Positions 33,728 to 39,232 of a DNA stretch of 39,232 bases are shown piece after piece. Below the pieces are notes generated by a model. That model was not told the DNA's origin. It did not search any database and saw nothing but the letters and a program-made list of their open reading frames with translations. The stretch covers positions 1 to 39,232 of the forward strand of contig JAHFDG010000037.1 of the NCBI GenBank assembly GCA_023249105.1. The letters are read 5' to 3'. Each line of letters begins with the position of its first letter. Positions within the stretch are counted from its first letter, which is position 1. Both the position numbers and the translations under genes were made by a program. The DNA comes from Candidatus Methanoperedens sp. GTDB lineage: Archaea; Halobacteriota; Methanosarcinia; Methanosarcinales; Methanoperedenaceae.

Positions 33728-34219
33728 ATGAATGATAAAATTACTTTTGCTATCTCACGAAGAAAGTTTAGTGAAATTTTAATTGGCTTGGTTTCATTAT
33801 TTTTTGCTTCAGGTGTTGTAGCTACAATATTGAAATATTTATGGCCGCAAACTGCAAAAGCTACTTTAAGTGAAGTAAAAATAGCCTCAGTAGACGAAGT
33901 TCAAACCGGAAGCGCCAAAAAGTTTATGTTCAACGGCAAAGCAGCCGTCCTTTTAAAAATGCCTGCCGGTTGGAGAGCATTTGGAGCTGTATGCACACAT
34001 CTTGGATGCATCGCCTACTGGAAACCGGATGAGAATGATATATTCTGCCCTTGCCATCTGGGCAGGTTTAATCCTGATACAGGGGCTGTGATATCAGGAC
34101 CGCCGCCATCTCCTTTGCCAGCTATCGATATTGTTGTAAAGGAGGGGGCGGTGTATGCTCTCAAGTGGAAAGATCCCGATTACGTTAGATCCATCTCTTT
34201 CTATGCGGGAGCGGCATGA
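33728..34219 (+). CDS. Rieske [2Fe-2S] protein
   Basis: The 163-residue protein has an N-terminal basic/hydrophobic anchor (SRRKFSEILIGLVSLFFASG), Tat-like but without a perfect twin-arginine context. The Rieske domain has box 1 CTHLGC (C89, H91, C94) and box 2 CPCHLGRF (C107, C109, H110), followed by GPPPSPL. It would hold a high-potential [2Fe-2S] cluster on the outside of the membrane, as in cytochrome b complexes. No cytochrome b gene is next to it. The next redox gene is a four-cluster ferredoxin at 34.8 kb, separated by a MITE and a small regulator. Together they suggest fragments of a membrane electron-transfer complex. Confidence 0.92.
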   Translation: MNDKITFAISRRKFSEILIGLVSLFFASGVVATILKYLWPQTAKATLSEVKIASVDEVQTGSAKKFMFNGKAAVLLKMPAGWRAFGAVCTHLGCIAYWKPDENDIFCPCHLGRFNPDTGAVISGPPPSPLPAIDIVVKEGAVYALKWKDPDYVRSISFYAGAA

Positions 34220-34221
34220 GT

Positions 34222-34346
34222 TATAGCATGATTCTTAAATTTCCGTAATATATTAACCGCAGATGAACGCAAATGAACGCAGATGTGCGTTATACGTGGT
34301 GTTATCTTCCCAGAATCACTTACGATTAGATAAGAATTTGACTATA
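34222..34346 (+). mobile_element. MITE copy 1 (121 bp plus TA duplications)
   Basis: The 125-bp block is a perfect inverted copy of 36943-37067. It starts TA-TAGCATGATTCTTA and ends AAGAATTTGACTA-TA; the ends are imperfect inverted repeats (TAG at both ends, shared ATTCTTA). Identity between the copies stops exactly at the TA on all four sides. TA duplication is a mark of IS630/Tc1-mariner transposition. The core carries the direct repeat GATGAACGCA. Confidence 0.85.
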
Positions 34347-34369
34347 GTTAATAATCGTAAGGGTAAAAT

Positions 34370-34624
34370 ATGCGAGGCAGGTTAGATATCATTATCGATA
34401 TTCTCGAAGTGGCGAAAGATGGTGTCAATAAAACAAGCATCGTCTACGGAGCGAATCTGAATTTCAGACTTGCGGACAAGTATCTTGCTTTACTGCTGAA
34501 ATATGGATTGATGGAGAACAGGCAGGATAAATATATAACAACAGACAAAGGAAGATTGATTTTGGGAAAAGCTAAAGAGATCACCCTACAGTTAGAAGCT
34601 CCGAGCCGAACGCAGTTGATTTGA
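34370..34624 (+). CDS. Small winged-helix DNA-binding protein
   Basis: The 84-residue protein has the compact archaeal winged helix (HTH_45-like): MRGRLDIIIDILEVAKDGVN, KTSIVYGANLNFRLADKYLA, LLLKYGLMENRQDKYITTDK. The last helix follows the wing. These small proteins bind DNA as dimers and often act near mobile or stress genes. It starts 24 bp after MITE copy 1, so its promoter must lie inside or beyond the MITE. Its target is unknown; the ferredoxin gene 118 bp downstream is a candidate. Confidence 0.8.
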   Translation: MRGRLDIIIDILEVAKDGVNKTSIVYGANLNFRLADKYLALLLKYGLMENRQDKYITTDKGRLILGKAKEITLQLEAPSRTQLI

Positions 34625-34765
34625 CTTCTTCTTTTTATAGAAATTAAAGTATTCCTGATGTCAACTTTTCTCTTCCCTCTAATTAATGATAAAAAACTAT
34701 CAATTATTTACAAATTTTAAAGCAAAACAGACTTAATTTACTTGCTCATATCTTTTATAATAAAA

Positions 34766-35572
34766 ATGAACATATCAAGGCGAGAATTTACTGAAATCGG
34801 ATGCAAAGTAATTATAGGAGCTGCTACTGGCATCGTTATCATCAAATCCCTTGTTAAAAACAGCACTGCTGCTGAGAACTGGCCGCATGGGGAATATAAT
34901 TGGAATGAGCATTATTGGGGCTTTGTGGTTGACAGCAAAAAATGCATAGGATGCGGCAGGTGTGCATATGCATGCAAGCTTGAAAACCACGTTCCCTTTG
35001 ATGAATCCTGGTATAGGACTTGGGTTGAAAGATATCGAATTAAAAAAGATAGAGAAACAAAAATAGATTCACCCGATGGAGGTATTAATGGATTTGAGGA
35101 TGATATTCCTGCTGAAGATATTAAAAAGAGCTTCTACGTCCCTAAATTATGTAATCATTGCGATAATCCTCCATGCGTTCAGGTCTGTCCTGTGGGAGCT
35201 ACATATTTGACAAAGGACGGGGTAGTTCTTGTGGATTATGATTACTGCATAGGATGCAGGTATTGCATCATGGCATGTCCTTACGGCGCCAGATACTTTA
35301 ACTCGAAAGAGAGTCCCCACCACAAACCACACCCGAATTTTGGTGGCGGCGTTGCTGATAAATGTACCTGGTGTTATCACAGGATTACAAAAGGTCTCTT
35401 GCCAGCTTGTGTCCAGGCGTGCCCTGTCGGAGCCAGAGTATTCGGAGACCTGAAGGACCCTGAAAGCGCTGTCAATAAAATACTGGATAAAGAGAGAATC
35501 AATGTTCTTAAACCTGATCTGGGAACGAAACCAAAGGTATATTATGTTGGAATGGACAGGGAAGTGCGATAA
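34766..35572 (+). CDS. Four-cluster ferredoxin subunit (HybA/NrfC/DmsB-like), Tat signal
   Basis: The 268-residue protein starts MNISRREFTEIGCKVIIGAA, a twin-arginine-like (RR) signal and hydrophobic segment. It then has four cysteine groups: CIGCGRCAYAC, CNHCDNPPCVQVC, CIGCRYCIMAC and CTWC with CVQAC. These bind four [4Fe-4S] clusters and shuttle electrons between a membrane quinone subunit (NrfD type) and a catalytic or Rieske partner. Neither NrfD nor a catalytic subunit is in the window, so the complex is split or broken by insertions. An upstream TTG (34742) is in frame but the ATG at 34766 gives the clean signal. Confidence 0.9.
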   Translation: MNISRREFTEIGCKVIIGAATGIVIIKSLVKNSTAAENWPHGEYNWNEHYWGFVVDSKKCIGCGRCAYACKLENHVPFDESWYRTWVERYRIKKDRETKIDSPDGGINGFEDDIPAEDIKKSFYVPKLCNHCDNPPCVQVCPVGATYLTKDGVVLVDYDYCIGCRYCIMACPYGARYFNSKESPHHKPHPNFGGGVADKCTWCYHRITKGLLPACVQACPVGARVFGDLKDPESAVNKILDKERINVLKPDLGTKPKVYYVGMDREVR

Positions 35573-35610
35573 TTTCTAAAGTATAGATTTCGGACACAGT
35601 TCTGCCTTTT

Positions 35611-35715
35611 TTAATCATACTTATACCTCAACCATAGGGAACCTATCCCCAGTACGGCAAAAATTATAAGCATGAGAAAAACCACCAGCATCATTTCTTT
35701 ATCTTTATATTGCAC
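35611..35715 (-). CDS. 34-residue single-pass membrane microprotein
   Basis: Reading leftwards, GAGGTGAT is followed by a GTG start at 35715 and MQYKDKEMMLVVFLMLIIFA, then VLGIGSLWLRYKYD and a TAA at 35611. One hydrophobic helix sits between charged ends, the shape of a small subunit of a membrane complex. The strong ribosome site and in-frame coding support it despite its size. It lies between the ferredoxin gene and tnpB. It could assist the Rieske/ferredoxin system, but that is inference. Confidence 0.5.
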   Translation of the reverse strand: MQYKDKEMMLVVFLMLIIFAVLGIGSLWLRYKYD

Positions 35716-35814
35716 GGTAAATCACCTCTGTAAGTACTGTCCCGTTTATTAAAGCAGTTTTTGGTTTAAATTTTAAAAACTTCAGATACCAATCACAATA
35801 ACGAAACCAACAAC

Positions 35815-35845
35815 GTGAACTACCTCACGCTAAAGCTGTGAGGCT
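35815..35845 (-). ncRNA. tnpB 3' hairpin, likely end of the IS200/IS605 right end and omega-RNA
   Basis: On the minus strand the sequence GCCTCACAGCTTTAGCGTGAGG folds into a CCTCAC/GTGAGG stem overlapping the tnpB stop, and GTAGTTCAC follows. This layout (hairpin then TTCAC-like end) matches right ends of IS605-type elements, from which the guide RNA of TnpB is made. The guide would start at about 35814 leftwards. RNA production is not shown. Confidence 0.55.
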
Positions 35846-37216
35846 TCCTGATTCATAAACCGAACTTGCTTTAACATATGGGATACTGTTTAAGTATCTC
35901 AGGGACATTAAAGTAGAGGATTCAATCTCCACAGGCGTTAATTCGGTACGCACCGTACCTACTTGTCTTAATCCTTCATTCAGGATACAGTTGCTTGAAT
36001 TGTGATCTCTATCCATAATATTATCACATTTCCTACATACATATATCCTTTCATCCAGTGCCATTTCCTGAATGTTCCCACATTTTGAGCATGTTTTGGT
36101 TGAAGGGTACATTCTATCCACTTCAACAGGAGTATGCACCTTTTGCTTGAGTGTGCTGATCATCCCTCCTATTGCGGTTGATAGAATTTTCCTACCCCAT
36201 ATCCGCTGCCATGCTTTTACGTTTTCGTCCTGAAAGCAAACTGTTCCGTTGTTCTCTTTCAGATGAGAAACTATCTTGCACTTGATATCTTTCTTGACGT
36301 TATTGATTCTATCATATTCCTTATTGATCTTGATAATTGTCTTATACCAATTCCTGCTATGCTTTTCCTGTTTGCTAAGTTGTCTGCATAGTTTTCTTAG
36401 CTTATTGGTGACGGGTATAGAGTATTGGATTCCTATGCCGTTTGTTAATGTCAGCTGCCTGGAAAGACCGAAATCAATACCTATCTGCCCTTTTGGAACT
36501 GGTTTCTTTATCTTTTCGTGATATGTTGTTACGGATAAGTAGTAGTCGCCATGCTTGCAGATAAGAGTACCAACAGCGATATCCGAATTAGCAGGAATCT
36601 GTTTTAATCCCCTGACTTTTATCTTTTGCTTGATTCCTTGGACTCTGACATGGTTCTTATCAAGAATCTTATAGGTATTCCCATACTGTTTCAGGGGAAT
36701 CGAATGCACCAGACTTTTGTATTGCAGCTTTCCTACTTTGTGACCGTTTTCTTTGAGTTCATGAAGTCCTCTGATATTATCCTGGGTTCTCTGTATCAAA
36801 CTCTGTTTCATGTGAGAGGATAAATAATTAAGAGGACGGATCTCAAAAACGTCTTTAACTTTCGCTGGTACTTCCTGTATCTTATCATCAAAATCCAGGT
36901 CGAAAACATTATCCTGAGCTATAATGTGATTGTATAACCATTTATAGTCAAATTCTTATCTAATCGTAAGTGATTCTGGGAAGATAACACCACGTATAAC
37001 GCACATCTGCGTTCATTTGCGTTCATCTGCGGTTAATATATTACGGAAATTTAAGAATCATGCTATAGCTTCAAGGAAAAGCATATTCAGATGGTGTCTA
37101 GATTCACTATTGAGATGCGATTTGTCTATCTTTAGTTCATATACTCTGCAAGTCTGGTTTTTTCTCTTTTCTTTAGTTGCTTTCAGAGTGGCTTTTATAG
37201 TTTCGCTTTTGGTCAT
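35825..37216 (-). pseudogene. tnpB: TnpB (RNA-guided nuclease of IS200/IS605), interrupted by a MITE
   Basis: The N-terminal part starts at an ATG at 37216: MTKSETIKATLKATKEKRKN, QTCRVYELKIDKSHLNSESR, LFLEA, and breaks at 37065. After the MITE it resumes KWLYNHIIAQDNVFDLDF and continues uninterrupted through 36811-35825. The RuvC acids are intact: D in GIDFGLSRQ, E in CFQDENVKAW, D in MDRDHNSSNC. The zinc finger is CSKC...CRKC. Joining the halves at one TA gives LEAKWLYNH and a protein of 422 residues, a normal TnpB length. As it stands, stop codons in the MITE end the frame; translation from the internal ATG at 36811 would lack about 90 residues. No tnpA is present. Confidence 0.92.
36943..37067 (-). 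mobile_element. MITE copy 2, inserted in tnpB (121 bp plus TA duplications)
   Basis: This is the perfect inverse of 34222-34346. The core is 36945-37065, with TA at 36943-36944 and 37066-37067. Removing 123 bp (the element plus one TA) fuses GAAGC-TA-AATGG and restores the tnpB frame exactly. This fixes the element's boundaries and its target duplication. Confidence 0.92.
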
Positions 37217-37352
37217 ATTCTTTTTTGTTTTCACTTATGATTCAGATGTGGTGAAATAGTACATATCTCTATTGAGAGCGGAGTGAAAGTATTATTGCAA
37301 GGGGTACAATTCATCCCCTTCCTGAAGGCGAGTGGCTTTCTCTACCCCTTGA

Positions 37353-37505
37353 CCCCAACGATGTAAGGAAGTAGATGTATATATATTTTCAAGTAAGACA
37401 AAATTAGCAGCGGTGGAATGGAATAAGGAGCACGAGATAACACCGGTGCCAATAGCCCTTATAAGCAACCGTCATATGCATAACTATAAAGAATGGTTTG
37501 ATTAA
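37353..37505 (+). other. Orphan ORF remnant (50 codons, no start)
   Basis: Frame 3 is open from 37353 to a TAA at 37503 and reads VYIFSSKTKLAAVEWNKEHE, then ITPVPIALISNRHMHNYKEW and FD. The text is protein-like and probably the 3' end of an unidentified gene cut by transposition. I do not recognise the family. Confidence 0.3.
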
Positions 37506-37510
37506 TTAGA

Positions 37511-37533
37511 GTCTAACTTGTCTTGTTATAGAC
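37511..37533 (+). promoter_or_regulatory. Weak inverted repeat before the 37.5-kb membrane protein
   Basis: GTCTAAC and GTTATAGAC flank TTGTCTT. The arms match only in part. A TATA-like CATAACTATAAAG lies upstream at about 37480, so the repeat would be near the transcription start. The evidence is weak. Confidence 0.25.
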
Positions 37534-37555
37534 AAATAATGGCAAGGTGGTTAAT

Positions 37556-38800
37556 ATGGAAAGCACTCAATTGGATTTAAAAAGTCTTCGTAACTATGGA
37601 ATACACGGCGCGCTTGGGTTGTTGATGGGAATTGGTGCGGGTTATCTCCTTTTTTATCTCCTTTTAATAATATCATCCGTTTTAACAACTGCTGATTCTA
37701 TGGCGTCAAATAAAGGGTTGCCCTATTCCTCAGTCATAATAGGAACTACAGTTTTAATTACAATTTTGTTAATTTATGGCATCTATGGCTTCTATATCGG
37801 GTATATTTTCGGCGGAGAGAAAAAATCATCGAGGATATCAATAACATTTGCCTTAGCTGGGGTTTTTGGAGGACTTGTGACGGCAGGTCTTTATGCAGGG
37901 GGTTTTATTACAATGAAAGGGGATTCTGGCTCGTATTTGGTCCCGTTATTTATTACACTTGTTTTTACAGGTCATGTTTTAGGTTTTCCAAAAATCAAGA
38001 ATATGGTTTTGATGACGGCTTCAAGTGCTTTTGGCGCAGCGTCGGGTTATGGAATATTTGTTTTAGGTCAAAACATAACTGTTTATCTTAATAGCATCGG
38101 AAGTGCTTTATTTGCGTTTTTCATAGCGATCATTTTTCCCTTACTTGCCATCGGAATAGCAGGCGCCTCAATAACTATCGGAATGTATTTTACTGAGAAA
38201 ACTGCCTATACGTCCAGGGAAATTCCAGGGTTCTTAAAAATAATTAGGAGTGTCGGGGTTGTTCTGACACTCATTGTACTGTTTTTTTCAGCATTGATGT
38301 TTGTAAGTGTTGTTAAGTATGCAACTACTGATGTTTCAATCGATATTTCATCCGGTGACGGAAATACAACAGTGCTTATCCCTGTCCTGCTTGAGAACGG
38401 GAATGTAATGGAAATGTATGGAAAACCAGCAATTTCTGGCAGTGCAACAACTGAAATAATAGATACCGATCATGGTAAAGCCTTCAAAATAAGCGGGTCA
38501 GGTTCAACCAGAATAACTATGAACCAGAATGGTGGAATTTTGTCAACAGATCCAGATGCTAATGAAAAATTTGCTAATGGGTTCACGTTAAGCACGAGCA
38601 ATGCTACAAATTATGGCGGACTCAGCGGTCGTTCGGTATATGCCTGGGTTTATTCAGAAGAAGATGGCACAATGTTCAGCCTTTCCATCATACGGGATAA
38701 CGGCTGGGGAAGAAAAGTAATTATAAATACAGAACGGGTAAAGCTGACCCGGGGATGGCAGGAGGTAAGTCTTTCTGGAGGTAGTATGTGGTATGACTGA
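37556..38800 (+). CDS. Multi-pass membrane protein with an extracellular C-terminal domain
   Basis: The 414-residue protein starts MESTQLDLKSLRNYGIHGAL (ATG at 37556, AAGGTGG before it). About seven membrane helices occupy residues ~18-245 (LLMGIGAGYLLFYLLLIISS, GTTVLITILLIYGIYGFYIG). A helix near 225-245 (SVGVVLTLIVLFFSALMFVS) leads into a beta-rich C-terminal part of about 165 residues (TVLIPVLLENGNVMEMYGKP, GRSVYAWVYSEEDGTMFSLS) with a carbohydrate-binding/jelly-roll look. The family is not recognised. The stop overlaps a further small ORF, so an operon once continued. Confidence 0.6.
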   Translation: MESTQLDLKSLRNYGIHGALGLLMGIGAGYLLFYLLLIISSVLTTADSMASNKGLPYSSVIIGTTVLITILLIYGIYGFYIGYIFGGEKKSSRISITFALAGVFGGLVTAGLYAGGFITMKGDSGSYLVPLFITLVFTGHVLGFPKIKNMVLMTASSAFGAASGYGIFVLGQNITVYLNSIGSALFAFFIAIIFPLLAIGIAGASITIGMYFTEKTAYTSREIPGFLKIIRSVGVVLTLIVLFFSALMFVSVVKYATTDVSIDISSGDGNTTVLIPVLLENGNVMEMYGKPAISGSATTEIIDTDHGKAFKISGSGSTRITMNQNGGILSTDPDANEKFANGFTLSTSNATNYGGLSGRSVYAWVYSEEDGTMFSLSIIRDNGWGRKVIINTERVKLTRGWQEVSLSGGSMWYD

Positions 38801-38858
38801 AAGTAACAACTTGATTGAAAGAAAAAATAAAAATATCTCATGGATTGTGGCTGCCTAA
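38793..38858 (+). pseudogene. Truncated start of a downstream gene (21 codons)
   Basis: The ATG at 38793 overlaps the previous gene's end and has GGAGGT about 10 nt upstream (38777-38782). It encodes MTESNNLIERKNKNISWIVA and stops (TAA at 38856). Cytoplasmic charged residues then the start of a membrane helix suggest the 5' end of a membrane-protein gene cut off here, at the point where convergent coding (38838) begins. Confidence 0.4.
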
Positions 38859-39134
38859 TACATAGATGGCTAAACCGATAATTATTATCCAGCATAACCA
38901 ATAAAGTAAATTTATCCACGAAAATTCACTTACTTTAATTTGTGAAATAGAATTTATATGATCCCTTTCTTTTTTATTTTGATGATGAGTCCTATACATT
39001 CCCCATCCATGCATTATTAGTCCAATCAAAATTATCCAGAGTGTATATTGCTGAATAAAATTTACAAGAAGCGCACCTAAACCAAAACCAAGAATGCCTG
39101 CACCAACTGTCGAAGCTAGTATATCAATTCCAAA
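38838..39134 (-). pseudogene. Small three-helix membrane protein without a clear start
   Basis: Leftwards from 39134 the frame is open: DILASTVGAGILGFGLGALL, VNFIQQYTLWIILIGLIMHG, a His/Lys loop, then FSWINLLYWLCWIIIIGLAI. Three hydrophobic helices are clear. Upstream of the first helix the only codons before a stop are TTT and GGA, so no normal start exists; a TTG at 39029 would lose the first helix. It is probably damaged at the N-terminus. Confidence 0.45.
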
Positions 39135-39140
39135 TTAATA

Positions 39141-39232
39141 TTACAATGACTCAATTCTTCCAGGCATTTCATCCATCTTGTATTTCCACTTGAAAATCAC
39201 AGGCATTTTGTTGATATCATCAAGATATTGAC
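39141..39232 (-). CDS. 3' end of a gene running off the window
   Basis: The last 29 codons of a leftward ORF are visible: QYLDDINKMPVIFKWKYKMD, then EMPGRIESL and TAA at 39141. The product is unknown; too little is in view to classify it. Confidence 0.4.
   Translation of the reverse strand, partial: QYLDDINKMPVIFKWKYKMDEMPGRIESL

Larger units (their letters stand above)
37217..37546. repeat. Region left of tnpB with an IS200/IS605-like end
   Basis: This 330-bp stretch has at 37300-37345 GGGGTACAATTCATCCCC, then CTTCCTGAAGGCGAGTGG and TTTCTCTACCCC. It resembles the CAATTCATCCCC...TGAAGG...TTTTCT ends often found with IS200/IS605-type elements. It could be the left end of this tnpB element or debris of another. 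GAGCGGAGTGAAAG at about 37277 also occurs (as GCGGAGTGAAAG) at about 33230. A short ORF remnant is described separately. Confidence 0.45.

Noticed and set aside
34222-37067. Inverted pair considered as ends of one composite transposon
   Set aside because: Each copy has its own TA duplication, and copy 2 sits inside tnpB, so they are separate insertions.

Overview
ORGANISM. The window reads as chromosomal DNA of a methanogen-related euryarchaeon. It carries archaeal TBP, ribosomal protein L15e, GatE together with GatCAB, a ThiD-ThiN fusion, an Orc1/Cdc6-type ATPase, archaeal pilins and a Methanosarcinales-type S-layer module. The Rieske protein, the four-cluster ferredoxin and the NosD-like surface proteins would suit the 'Ca. 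Methanoperedens'/Methanosarcinales neighbourhood. That assignment is inference; no 16S gene is present.

LAYOUT. (1) 1-1.7 kb is scrambled: a KAP-NTPase C-terminal piece runs in frame into an S-layer fragment, followed by a 5' ilvD remnant. (2) 1.7-14.5 kb is core housekeeping: gatE, thiDN, a methyltransferase, a VapBC-like pair, a gatC-gatA-gatB operon whose GatB carries a ~150-residue zinc-ribbon-like insertion, purD, a CcmC-like membrane protein, tbp, rpl15e and an RNA-binding protein. (3) 14.6-17.5 kb is a likely integration site: tRNA-His(GTG), a tyrosine integrase, an Orc1/Cdc6-like ATPase and a decayed ORF. (4) 17.5-22.6 kb holds a membrane protein/regulator pair, a PepSY protein, an ABC-2 exporter operon with a lipoprotein and an MFS remnant. 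(5) 22.8-33.3 kb is the most interesting part, a candidate cell-surface/cell-shape island: an IS630-type HTH protein, an RdfA-like zinc protein, an SMC/Rad50-like ATPase, a winged-helix protein, a type IV pilin, two NosD/beta-helix surface proteins, a second pilin-like protein, an HTH protein and a truncated PriS-like primase. (6) 33.7-37.3 kb has Rieske and ferredoxin genes, a 34-residue one-TM microprotein and a tnpB split by a 121-bp MITE. (7) 37.5-39.2 kb has a membrane protein and broken membrane-protein genes.

HOW IT MAY WORK TOGETHER. A palindrome (TTGTTAATATTAACAA and close variants) occurs in four promoter regions of the 23-33 kb island. In front of rdfA it lies where transcription should start. 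In front of the pilin and the first NosD-like gene it lies 27 bp upstream of an identical TATA block. In front of the primase-like gene it is inverted with nearly the same spacing. One regulator could therefore control an RdfA-SMC shape module and a set of secreted/pilin proteins in opposite senses. The operator architecture is visible in the sequence; the regulon and its function are inference.

MOBILE DNA. Two perfect 125-bp inverted copies (34222-34346 and 36943-37067) are independent MITE insertions. Removing one of them with a TA duplication restores an uninterrupted tnpB frame. Several other remnants (ilvD, MFS, S-layer, primase, orphan ORFs) show that this locus is repeatedly broken and rejoined.
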